Below, one piece after another: positions 26,726 to 32,979 of a stretch of 32,979 nucleotides of DNA (positions within the stretch are counted from its first letter, which is position 1; each line of letters opens with the position of its first letter). The position numbers and the translations under genes were made by a program. Source of the stretch: Synergistales bacterium 58_81 (lineage in GTDB: Bacteria > Synergistota > Synergistia > Synergistales > Thermovirgaceae); the NCBI GenBank assembly GCA_001509095.1, contig LGGV01000014.1:1-32979 (forward strand). Direction: 5' to 3'. A model generated the notes under the pieces. That model searched no databases. It saw nothing but the letters and a program-made list of their open reading frames with translations, and was not told the DNA's origin.

Positions 26726-27490
26726 TCATTGTATCAGAACGGAGACCTCTTCAAAACAACTCCCCGCCTCGAGGATCAGTACACCTCCCGGGACAAGGGC
26801 CGACGGGGCCCATCCGACAATAGACCTGTAATGGTCAAAGCCGTCCTCTCCACCATCGAGGGCGGAGCGGGGCTCATAACGTTCCACTTCCGGCATCAGT
26901 TCGGGAATCTGGGCAGAGGGGATGTACGGGGGGTTGCTGACGATCATCTCGAACCCCGGGGACGGCACGGGGATCCTTTCAAGGGAGGAGCAGTGGCAGA
27001 GAAGACATCTTCCAAGAAGGTCCTTCTCTCTGAGGTTCCTCCAGGCCCAGGTCAGTGCGACGGGATTTTTGTCGACGGCAACGCATCTGCTTCCAGGGTT
27101 GTCCAGCAGTATCGATGTGGCAATGCACCCGGATCCGGTTCCCCAGTCCAGGAAGAGTCCCCCTTTGAAATACTTCCGGCTCTCGGCCACCAGAAGCTCG
27201 GTCTCGGGGCGGGGGACGAGGCACCCCGGTCCGACGCGAAAGGCTCTGCCCATGAATTCACATACGCCGGTTATGTACTGGAGCGGTTCCCTGGCGGCCC
27301 TTCTCTCTATTGCCGCCTTCAGTTCCGGGATGAGGTGTTCCGGGAAGGGTCTTTCCGGGTGGGCAAGGAGAAGGGTGCGTTCCATGCCGATAATGGAGCA
27401 GATCAGCAGGTCTGCCTCGAACCAGGGCCTGTCGATCCCGGCCTCACGAAGCCTGTCCGAGGCGAGTTTGCGGGCCTCCCGAAGGTACAA
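26726..27490 (-). CDS. prmC: Release factor glutamine methyltransferase
   Basis: A 254-residue SAM-dependent enzyme that methylates the Gln of the GGQ motif in release factors. An N-terminal helical domain is followed by the methyltransferase domain, with LDWGTGSGCIATS (SAM loop, about 114-126) and the catalytic NPPY at 186-189. The start codon is TTG at 27490, 3 bases after the prfA stop, with GGAAGG 7 bases upstream. The protein ends abruptly after VLILEAGSCFEEVSVLIQ. Usual PrmC has roughly 25-30 more residues with a final strand, so the C terminus seems truncated. Its substrate gene prfA is directly upstream. Confidence 0.94.
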   Translation of the reverse strand: MYLREARKLASDRLREAGIDRPWFEADLLICSIIGMERTLLLAHPERPFPEHLIPELKAAIERRAAREPLQYITGVCEFMGRAFRVGPGCLVPRPETELLVAESRKYFKGGLFLDWGTGSGCIATSILLDNPGSRCVAVDKNPVALTWAWRNLREKDLLGRCLLCHCSSLERIPVPSPGFEMIVSNPPYIPSAQIPELMPEVERYEPRSALDGGEDGFDHYRSIVGWAPSALVPGGVLILEAGSCFEEVSVLIQ

Positions 27491-27493
27491 GGC

Positions 27494-28567
27494 TCAGCCT
27501 TCCAGGGATCTCATCTTCTCCGACTGATCGGCCATGATCAGGGCTGAGATCATCTCCTGGAGATCCCCCTCGAGCATACTTTCCAACCTGTAGAGTGTCA
27601 GCCCTATACGGTGGTCGGTCACCCGGTTCTGGGGGTAGTTGTAGGTGCGTACCCTCTCCGACCGGTCTCCTGTCCCCACCTGTCCCTTTCGCTCCGCGGC
27701 CATCTTCGCCTGCTGCTCCCTTAGCTCCATGTCATACAGCTTGGCCTTCAGGAAGTTCATGGCCTTGATGCGGTTCTTGATCTGGGATCTCTCATCCTGG
27801 CAGGTCACGACAAGGCCTGTGGGGAGGTGAGTTATCCGGACGGCGGAATCGGTCATGTTGACATGTTGGCCGCCGGCCCCGCTGGCCCGGTAGGTATCTA
27901 TCTTGAGGTCCTCCTGCCTGATGTCGATATCCACGTCCTCGGCTTCGGGAAGCACCGCAACTGTTGCGGTGGAGGTATGGATCCTTCCGCTCGATTCGGT
28001 CACGGGGACCCTCTGGACCCTGTGGACGCCGCTCTCGAACTTGAGCTGGCTGTATGCACCCTGGCCGTCGACCTTGAATACCACCTCCTTGTACCCTCCT
28101 ATACCAGTCTCGCTGCTGTTCATGACCTCCACTCTCCAGCCGTTGTTCTCTGCAAAGAGTGAGTACATGCGGAAGAGGTCCCCCGCAAAGAGGGCCGCCT
28201 CGTCCCCTCCGGTCCCTGCCCTGATCTCGACGATAACGCTCTTTTCGTCGTTGGGATCCCTAGGCAGCAGGAGGACCCGCAGCCTGGACTCCAACTCCTC
28301 CAGCTGCTGCTCCAGTTCGTGCATCTCTTCCCTGGCCAGTTCCGAGAGCTCGGGATCACCGGAGTGGGTGAGCCCCCTTGCCTCTTCGAGCCTGGAGAGG
28401 GTCTTCCTGTAGTCCCTGTAGACCTCCACCACCCCTACGATCTCCGAGTGTTTTTTGCCCAGGCGGTGCAGCTCCGACGGGTTCGAAGCCACCGATGGCT
28501 CGGACATCATGCGTTCGATGTCTTCCAGAGACCTTTCAAGCTCCTCCAGTTTTCCCAATATCTCCAT
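27494..28567 (-). CDS. prfA: Peptide chain release factor 1
   Basis: A 357-residue class I release factor that ends translation at UAA and UAG. The codon-recognition tripeptide is PVT at 188-190, in [15 protein letters not shown], the RF1-type PxT motif. The catalytic GGQ is at 232-234 in SGAGGQHVN. The acidic [18 protein letters not shown] near 118-135 is typical. The ATG at 28567 comes 2 bases after the DUF1385 stop with only a weak ribosome site (GGTGAGA), so translation is probably coupled. It is followed by prmC, which modifies this protein. Confidence 0.98.
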   Translation of the reverse strand: MEILGKLEELERSLEDIERMMSEPSVASNPSELHRLGKKHSEIVGVVEVYRDYRKTLSRLEEARGLTHSGDPELSELAREEMHELEQQLEELESRLRVLLLPRDPNDEKSVIVEIRAGTGGDEAALFAGDLFRMYSLFAENNGWRVEVMNSSETGIGGYKEVVFKVDGQGAYSQLKFESGVHRVQRVPVTESSGRIHTSTATVAVLPEAEDVDIDIRQEDLKIDTYRASGAGGQHVNMTDSAVRITHLPTGLVVTCQDERSQIKNRIKAMNFLKAKLYDMELREQQAKMAAERKGQVGTGDRSERVRTYNYPQNRVTDHRIGLTLYRLESMLEGDLQEMISALIMADQSEKMRSLEG

Positions 28568-28569
28568 TG

Positions 28570-29520
28570 TCAGTTCTCACCGCCGCATGAGGCACTCGTG
28601 GCCTCCTCTTCCTCCAGGGCAAGGTCAAGGGCCGATATGGCCACCTCGATCTGGTCCAGGTCGGGCTCCCTTGTGGTCAGGTACTGAAGCCAGAGGGCAG
28701 GGGCCATAAGCACCCTTCCGAGAGACCTGTTCCTGGAGCACCACCGGATTATCTCGTACGAGATACCTATGACCACGGGCAGGAGCACCAGCCTGGAAAC
28801 GACCCTCCAGGCTAGGGAGCCGTGCCCTGCAGCTGCAAATACGATCACGCTTACGGCGACCACAACGAGCAGGAAGGATGTACCGCACCTTGTGTGGATC
28901 CGGGAGAACCCGGACACGGACTCCCTGTCCAGCGGCGTATCGGACTCCCATGCGTTGATCGTTTTGTGCTCGGCACCGTGATAAGCAAAAACACGGGCTA
29001 TATCCTTCCAGAGGCCGATAACGGCGATATATGCAACGAAGACAGCGGCTCTGGCCAGGCCTTCCAGGATGTGCCCAAAAGACCTGCTCAGGCCCAGGTA
29101 GCGGACACCCAGGTCGGAGATCCAGACTGGAAGAAGGACAAAGAGCCCGACCACTCCCAGTATCGCTATGGCAAAGGTCACTGCCAGTTCAAGGGGTCCT
29201 ATCTTCTCTTCCTCGCCCAGTGCGACCTGGGCTGAAAGGGAGATGGCGCGGAAACCGGTGACGAGCATCTCCGCCATGGTCGCCAGGCCTCTAAATACGG
29301 GAAGGTTCCAGGGGAGGGAGGAGTTCCACGGCCGGACCGCCCACTTCTTGTGCCAGATACCCCCTTCGGGATCCCTGACTGCAAGAGCCCAGTTCCCGGG
29401 ACCTCTCATGAGGACGCCTTCTATGACGGCCTGTCCGCCTACAGGTACCTCCCTGGCCCGAAGAAGAGATGAGTGGATAAGAGAAGGTACCAGAGAAAGA
29501 AAGATGTTGGGTCTCAGCAT
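28570..29520 (-). CDS. DUF1385 family membrane protein
   Basis: A 316-residue protein of the DUF1385 family, function unknown. The N-terminal signature [15 protein letters not shown] lies at about 27-41. Hydrophobic segments at roughly 118-140, 160-180, 218-240 and 245-265 indicate a polytopic membrane protein. The conserved [13 protein letters not shown], near 190-202, and [11 protein letters not shown] follow between the spans. The ATG at 29520 overlaps the thyX stop by 7 bases and has GAGGT 9 bases upstream. A longer in-frame version would run back through thyX and is unlikely. rpmE, DUF1385, prfA and prmC often cluster in Firmicutes, so a link to translation has been suspected but is not shown here. 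Confidence 0.92.
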   Translation of the reverse strand: MLRPNIFLSLVPSLIHSSLLRAREVPVGGQAVIEGVLMRGPGNWALAVRDPEGGIWHKKWAVRPWNSSLPWNLPVFRGLATMAEMLVTGFRAISLSAQVALGEEEKIGPLELAVTFAIAILGVVGLFVLLPVWISDLGVRYLGLSRSFGHILEGLARAAVFVAYIAVIGLWKDIARVFAYHGAEHKTINAWESDTPLDRESVSGFSRIHTRCGTSFLLVVVAVSVIVFAAAGHGSLAWRVVSRLVLLPVVIGISYEIIRWCSRNRSLGRVLMAPALWLQYLTTREPDLDQIEVAISALDLALEEEEATSASCGGEN

Positions 29521-30209
29521 CCGGAAAGGACCTCTTCCATGTCGGAAAAGGGTTGGCCGCAGGGCCTGCTCTCGAAGCAGCGCCCCCTGGTGACGCAATC
29601 TGGCCCCGCTAGGGAGAAGAGCAGAGGCGACCTCTCTCTTGCAAAAATCAGCATCCTTCGGGCGAGATCCTGGATCTCCCACTGGGCTCTTCGGCAGAGG
29701 CGCATGGAGAAGAAGTGGTGAAGTTCACGGGCATTCATGGTCACCACTATCTTCGTGGACCATCCGTGGGGAAGGATATAGCGTGCGTCCTCCTTGGGAA
29801 CTCCGGCTTCTATCATCTTCCTGTAGGCACAATGCGCCTCTTCTGCGGTCCTGGAAAAAAGGTCAAGAACCTCCGGGTCGGAAGATACCGACGGAGGCAC
29901 GACCATCTCAGGTTCCTTCATGTCGACGTAACGCTGGCTCTGCTGAGAGTAACTGGCCATCCTGTGCCTGACCAGCTGATGTGAACATACCCTGCTGATC
30001 CCGTCTACGGCGAAGGTGAAAGAGGCGTGCTCGAAGGGGGAGAGATGCCCCGAGGTCCTCAGATGCCCTATGAAACGGGAGATATCCTCCCCCTTCATGC
30101 CCTCTGCGATATCCACTGCGGATACGTCACTGTAACAGAGCCTCGCTGCAGCGGCAACCGTCCGGTCGGGATCGGGAGTACTCGCTATCAGCAGAACACT
30201 TACCGACAT
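29514..30209 (-). CDS. thyX: Flavin-dependent thymidylate synthase
   Basis: A 231-residue FAD- and folate-dependent enzyme that makes dTMP from dUMP. The ThyX signature RHRxxS is present as RHRMASYSQQSQR at 81-93. SPFEHASFTF near 57-66 and the C-terminal ELHHFFSMRLCRRAQWEIQ complete the pattern. Length is typical. GAGGTG lies 6 bases before the ATG. It is inserted between rpmE and the DUF1385 gene, 26 bases after the rpmE stop. ThyX replaces ThyA in many anaerobes; ThyA is not in the window. Confidence 0.96.
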   Translation of the reverse strand: MSVSVLLIASTPDPDRTVAAAARLCYSDVSAVDIAEGMKGEDISRFIGHLRTSGHLSPFEHASFTFAVDGISRVCSHQLVRHRMASYSQQSQRYVDMKEPEMVVPPSVSSDPEVLDLFSRTAEEAHCAYRKMIEAGVPKEDARYILPHGWSTKIVVTMNARELHHFFSMRLCRRAQWEIQDLARRMLIFARERSPLLFSLAGPDCVTRGRCFESRPCGQPFSDMEEVLSGC

Positions 30210-30235
30210 AGGTTCACCTCTTGGGGACCTGGGGA

Positions 30236-30490
30236 TCAGTCCTTCTTCTCTTCCTGGGTTTCCTGGGGCTCCTCGGGTTTCCCAAAGCGGGTACCGGCGT
30301 ACTTCTTCTGGAACTTCTCGACCCGGCCAGCCTCAGATACCCTTGTTCCCCGCTTGCCGGTGTAGACGGGATGGCAGGCTGAACATACGGCGACCTTGAT
30401 CTCCTCGACGGTGGAACCGGTCTCGAAGGAGTTCCCGCAGGCACAGGAAACCTTGCATTTACGGTACTTGGGGTGGATATCCTTTTTCAT
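30236..30490 (-). CDS. rpmE: 50S ribosomal protein L31 (zinc-containing type)
   Basis: An 84-residue ribosomal protein. [20 protein letters not shown] begins it, with Cys16 and Cys18 and then Cys36 and Cys39 in [11 protein letters not shown] forming the zinc site of the C+ type of L31. The family is usually 66-75 residues; here a Glu- and Lys-rich tail of about 15 residues is added. The ATG at 30490 has a strong GGAGGTG 6 bases upstream. It heads the rpmE-thyX-DUF1385-prfA-prmC-trxB unit. I found no confident promoter in front of it. Confidence 0.97.
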   Translation of the reverse strand: MKKDIHPKYRKCKVSCACGNSFETGSTVEEIKVAVCSACHPVYTGKRGTRVSEAGRVEKFQKKYAGTRFGKPEEPQETQEEKKD

Positions 30491-30569
30491 CTGTTACACC
30501 TCCATGGAGACTCTTTCTTTTCATACCACAATGGAGAAATGTAACATACGGGCGCGGAAAAGACAAGAA

Positions 30570-30600
30570 GGCCCGCCGCTGCGTGTGGCCCGCCGCTGCG
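30570..30600. repeat. Two 14-base direct repeats between hutP and rpmE
   Basis: GGCCCGCCGCTGCG occurs at 30570-30583 and again at 30587-30600, a 17-base period separated by TGT. It lies directly after the hutP stop and 80 bases before the rpmE start. It does not make a clear terminator hairpin, since the copies are direct and not inverted. Function unknown. Confidence 0.85.
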
Positions 30601-30602
30601 CC

Positions 30603-31169
30603 TCAGATATGCATTACCCCAAGTCCGCATCTCTCGTGGTGGGCGACGGCATGATAGGCGGTATCACCTACTACCGCCACGGCGATCCAGTGCCTGTTCC
30701 TCACTATGCCTATCTTCACCCCTATGCTGGCCTCCAGCATTCCAACCGATATAAAACCGTTCATGGCCTCGAAGGCGGCATGCATAAGGGCGTGCATCTC
30801 ATTGGATTTTTTCCTTACGATCTCCCCGTTCAGTGCCGCACCTACTACCGCCCTGGTGATCTTCTGGGGCAGGTCGCCGGCAAGGCCCCCCACTTCTGTT
30901 GCCACGGCCTTCCAGCCGAAATCACATATCTGCTCCTTGAGGACCCTTTCCTCCTCGGATCCCGTCGTAGAAGCCAGGATAAGGGCGGATCTGCCTATCT
31001 GGCTGTCGTCGGATAGGGTAATTACCACCGAAAGTTCCATCACTTTCTGCCCGGAGGTCCTATCCGCCGCCGGGGTGTCTCCCGGAGCATCCGAAGAAAT
31101 ACTCTCCCTCTGGCCGGACAGTTCCGACCCGGAATTTTTCTCGATACCCAATAGCTCTCGCAATCTCAT
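30603..31169 (-). CDS. HutP-family RNA-binding antiterminator-like protein
   Basis: A 188-residue protein whose residues 45-188 resemble Bacillus HutP (about 150 residues). The HutP metal histidines are in place: His126 and His130 in MHALMHAAFEAMNG, and His187 in the C-terminal GLGVMHI. WIAVAVVGDTAYHAV matches the HutP WIAV strand. HutP binds L-histidine and Mg, then NAG-repeat RNA, and prevents termination in the hut operon. The first 45 residues are a Ser/Gly/Pro-rich extension absent from Bacillus HutP. No histidine-degradation gene is in the window, so ligand and target are unknown. GGGAGGA lies about 10 bases before the ATG. The gene looks monocistronic, divergent from the TAXI receptor gene. 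Confidence 0.88.
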   Translation of the reverse strand: MRLRELLGIEKNSGSELSGQRESISSDAPGDTPAADRTSGQKVMELSVVITLSDDSQIGRSALILASTTGSEEERVLKEQICDFGWKAVATEVGGLAGDLPQKITRAVVGAALNGEIVRKKSNEMHALMHAAFEAMNGFISVGMLEASIGVKIGIVRNRHWIAVAVVGDTAYHAVAHHERCGLGVMHI

Positions 31170-31469
31170 AGACTTTGTTCCTCCCGGATCACATTGATGA
31201 CCTTTTGAAAGGCCGGCGGATCCCTACTGGGACTATGTTCTAGAGTATATACTATTCAGGGCCCCCAGGGGGCAGGCTCTCTATCATGGGAACAGGTCGG
31301 TACAGGAACTTGAACCATTCGTGATTTATGTATAAAATTGAACCTGCATTGAGATTGCAGTTACAGGAAGTCCTCCAGGGAGGTGGTCTCAGGATCCGAC
31401 CTTGCAGGACGGGGTACTTTGTTCGAGCATCCAGATCTAATAGAAAACAGAAGAGGAGGCGGTAGTTCC
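31170..31469. other. Divergent intergenic region between the hutP-like and TAXI receptor genes
   Basis: This 300-base stretch has no supportable gene. It holds a palindromic AGTATATACT at 31244-31253 that supplies a TATACT -10 candidate in both directions, neither with a good -35. A GC-rich inverted repeat GCCCCC-A-GGGGGC lies at 31261-31273, too tight to be a terminator. A better TATAAA lies at 31331. The leader of the TAXI gene would then be about 130 bases long; I saw no known riboswitch in it. Confidence 0.5.
31310..31336 (+). promoter_or_regulatory. Candidate promoter of the TAXI receptor gene
   Basis: TTGAAC (31310-31315) and TATAAA (31331-31336) are separated by 15 bases, shorter than ideal. 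TG immediately precedes the -10. It would give a leader of roughly 125 bases. Hexamer match only. Confidence 0.4.
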
Positions 31470-32420
31470 ATGAAGAAGATTCTTGCACTGGCTCTGGTTA
31501 TGATTATGGCCCTGGCGGCGGGCGCCTCGGCCCAGACTTTCCTGTCCCTCGCGACAGGTGGCACAGGTGGCACTTACTACCCCATCGGCGGCGGTATAGC
31601 CGATGCGGTCAGCAAGGCCCTTCCCGATGTCCAGATGACCGCTGAGACGGGCAACGCATCCCAGGCCAACCTGAACCTGATCGGCACCCACCAGATCGAG
31701 ATGGCCCTTGTCCAGAACGACGTTGCGGCTTTTGCCTACGACGGCAAGTTCATGTTCCAGACACCCTACAAGAACGTCCGTGCCGTTGCATCCCTCTATC
31801 CCGAGACGGTCCAGGCCATTGCCATGAAGAAGTCCGGCGTCAACTCCATGCGCGACCTCCCCGGCAAGAGGGTCTCCGTGGGAGCTCCCGGCTCCGGTGT
31901 CCAGGTTGACGTCTCCCTCATATTCAGGACCCTTGGCTACAAGTACTCCGACGTCAACGCCGACTTCCTGGACTTCAACCTCACCACCGAGCGGATGAAG
32001 GACGGACAGCTCGATGTCGGTTTCGTCGTTGCCGGCTACCCAACGGCTTCGATCATGGACCTGGCAACCATGCATGACATCACCCTGATCGAGTTCGACG
32101 ATGCCCTGATCGAAGAACTCCATGCCCAGTATCCATTCTTCGTCAAGGACGTAATCCCTGCCGGCACCTACAGGGGGATCGACAAGGATATCCAGACCGT
32201 GGCCGTTCAGGCTATGTGGGTCTGCGACGGTGACCTTCCCGAAGAGCTCGTCTACAGGGTTACCAAGGCCTTCTGGGAAAACATAGCCGATGTCCAGAAA
32301 GTCCATGCCAAGGGCCAGCTGATCACTATCGAGACAGCCCTTAACGGCATCTCGGTGCCCCTCCACCCAGGCGCTGCCAGGTACTACACCGAGATAGGCC
32401 TGGAGGTCCCCAAGTTCTAG
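31470..32420 (+). CDS. TAXI-family TRAP transporter solute receptor
   Basis: A 316-residue periplasmic binding protein of the TAXI (TRAP-associated extracytoplasmic immunogenic) family, which feeds a DctQM-type membrane permease driven by an ion gradient. A signal peptide MKKILALALVMIMALAAGAS ends with cleavage at ASA near residue 21. The mature protein opens with LATGGTGGTYYPIGGGIADA, the family hallmark, and has GAPGSGVQVD near 142 and PAGTYRGIDKDIQTV near 230. The ligand is unknown; related proteins are often linked to glutamate or other acids. The ATG at 31470 has AGGAGG about 10 bases upstream. No permease gene follows: the gene ends at a strong terminator, so it is an orphan receptor here. 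Confidence 0.95.
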   Translation: MKKILALALVMIMALAAGASAQTFLSLATGGTGGTYYPIGGGIADAVSKALPDVQMTAETGNASQANLNLIGTHQIEMALVQNDVAAFAYDGKFMFQTPYKNVRAVASLYPETVQAIAMKKSGVNSMRDLPGKRVSVGAPGSGVQVDVSLIFRTLGYKYSDVNADFLDFNLTTERMKDGQLDVGFVVAGYPTASIMDLATMHDITLIEFDDALIEELHAQYPFFVKDVIPAGTYRGIDKDIQTVAVQAMWVCDGDLPEELVYRVTKAFWENIADVQKVHAKGQLITIETALNGISVPLHPGAARYYTEIGLEVPKF

Positions 32421-32476
32421 AGATCGTTTAACACAAAAGGGCAGTCCCTTAAAAGGATTGCTGAATGAAAAACACG

Positions 32477-32506
32477 AAGAGCGGCACCCTTTCGGGTGCC
32501 GCTCTT
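32477..32506. terminator. Bidirectional intrinsic terminator between the TAXI receptor and csp
   Basis: AAGAGCGGCACCC and GGGTGCCGCTCTT form a 13-base-pair stem with a TTTC loop. On the plus strand T-rich sequence (TTTTCTCTT) closes it; on the minus strand the complement of AAAAACAC upstream gives GTGTTTTT. It lies about 56 bases after the TAXI stop and 30 bases beyond the csp stop, so it can serve both convergent genes. Confidence 0.92.
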
Positions 32507-32536
32507 TTCTCTTCAACGATTGTCTTTCAGGTTAGG

Positions 32537-32740
32537 TTAGATCTTCTGGACGTTCGCGGCCTGGGGACCCTTGGTTCCTTCGGTGATCTCGAAGGATACC
32601 GCCTGGCCCTCGGCGAGGGACTTGAAGCCGTCGCCCTGGATCGCGCTGAAATGCACGAAAACATCCTTGCCGTCGTCGGTGGTGATGAATCCATACCCCT
32701 TAGCGTCGTTGAACCATTTTACTGTGCCCTGTGTTGTCAA
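32537..32740 (-). CDS. csp: Cold-shock protein (CspA family), TTG start
   Basis: A 67-residue single-stranded nucleic-acid-binding protein with one cold-shock domain. [15 protein letters not shown] holds RNP1, and DVFVHFSAI holds RNP2; both aromatic surfaces are intact. The start is taken as TTG at 32740, which has GGAGG 7 bases upstream and yields the family N terminus (M)TTQGTVKWF and the normal length. An in-frame ATG at 32755 would add 5 residues that include the ribosome site itself, and is unlikely. A consensus-like promoter lies about 70 bases upstream and a 5' hairpin in the leader. Such proteins act as RNA chaperones; cold induction is not shown by sequence. Confidence 0.94.
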   Translation of the reverse strand: MTTQGTVKWFNDAKGYGFITTDDGKDVFVHFSAIQGDGFKSLAEGQAVSFEITEGTKGPQAANVQKI

Positions 32741-32780
32741 AATCCTGCCTCCCATTTCTTCTGTTACCAGAAAGTGTTTT

Positions 32781-32800
32781 TCGGTGACAATCGTCACCGA
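32781..32800. promoter_or_regulatory. Perfect inverted repeat at the predicted csp transcription start
   Basis: TCGGTGAC and GTCACCGA are perfectly inverted around AATC. On the csp strand the repeat begins almost at the predicted first transcribed base. It may be a 5'-terminal mRNA hairpin or an operator overlapping the start site. Confidence 0.7.
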
Positions 32801-32806
32801 CAACGA

Positions 32807-32835
32807 ACAATAAGGTATCTGGGAGGATTTGTCAA
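32807..32835 (-). promoter_or_regulatory. Promoter of csp
   Basis: On the minus strand a consensus TTGACA (32835-32830) and TATTGT (32812-32807) are separated by 17 bases. This gives a transcript start near 32800 and a leader of about 60 bases before the TTG start. Confidence 0.72.
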
Positions 32836-32979
32836 GCTGATGGGGTGGAGGGAAGACCGTGAGGCGAGACGTGGAAAGGGCAGGGGTTCTCACCTTCCTG
32901 GTTTTAACGATTGAGAGTTTTCCTCTCTCTCGCTTCTCTGTGCCCTCCGTGGTGAGAAGGTTCCAGGGTCAGATCCTCA
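32836..32979. other. Right-edge stretch without a recognised gene
   Basis: The last 144 bases hold no open frame I can assign, and no RNA gene or terminator I recognise. It may be the upstream region of a gene beyond the window. Confidence 0.4.

Noticed and set aside
31258-31274. GCCCCC-A-GGGGGC as a terminator upstream of the TAXI gene
   Set aside because: The loop is too small for RNA folding as written and no T run follows on either strand.
31437-32516. Long open frame (359 codons) on the minus strand opposite the TAXI receptor
   Set aside because: It mirrors a strongly recognised gene, has no ribosome site or family motif, and runs through the terminator hairpin. GC-rich codon use creates such antisense frames.

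Overview
The window is about 33 kb of G+C-rich bacterial chromosome packed with housekeeping genes. Nearly all lie on the minus strand in long, tightly spaced or overlapping operons. The gene mix suggests a Gram-negative anaerobe of the phylum Synergistota: a TAXI-type TRAP transporter receptor, ThyX, an ornithine/alanine-type racemase, and Firmicute-like operon orders in a genome with no sporulation genes in view. This assignment is an inference from gene content, not a database result. I saw no CRISPR array, insertion sequence or phage gene.

Layout from left to right. (1) Positions 1-4561, minus: glmU-prs-ctc(rplY)-pth-mfd, the same order as in Bacillus; mfd runs off the left edge. (2) Positions 4643-4750, minus: tRNA-Gln(TTG) with its own promoter and a hairpin behind it. 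(3) Positions 4902-6777, plus: a Fur/PerR-family regulator, a small membrane protein and an unrecognised secreted protein. (4) Positions 6785-15808, minus: NUDIX hydrolase, nfo, racemase, cdaA, cdaR, glmM, galU, a self-cleaving glmS ribozyme, and glmS. (5) Positions 15798-23879, minus: M48 peptidase, dnaX, dnaE, mtrB (TRAP RNA-binding protein) and pyk, running on into block 4. (6) Positions 24005-30490, minus: rpmE, thyX, a DUF1385 membrane protein, prfA, prmC, trxB with an extra C-terminal domain, a pfkB-family kinase and a low-molecular-weight phosphatase. (7) Positions 30603-31169, minus: a HutP-family RNA-binding protein. (8) Positions 31470-32420, plus: a TAXI solute receptor. (9) Positions 32537-32740, minus: a cold-shock protein sharing a bidirectional terminator with the receptor gene.

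How the parts fit. GlmS, GlmM and GlmU form the complete route from fructose-6-phosphate to UDP-GlcNAc. The ribozyme should sense glucosamine-6-phosphate, the GlmS product and GlmM substrate. CdaA and CdaR (c-di-AMP synthesis and its regulator) are encoded just before GlmM, as in Bacillus. dnaX-dnaE supply replication, prfA-prmC-rpmE translation, and mfd-nfo repair.

The most notable points are RNA-level. The window holds a glmS ribozyme lying between galU and glmS, a TRAP (MtrB) gene between dnaE and pyk, and a HutP homologue without hut genes. Protein oddities are a pyruvate kinase lacking about 55 residues of its core, a thioredoxin reductase fused to a thioredoxin-like domain without cysteines, and a PfkB-family protein with an eroded ATP signature. 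Several genes start with TTG.
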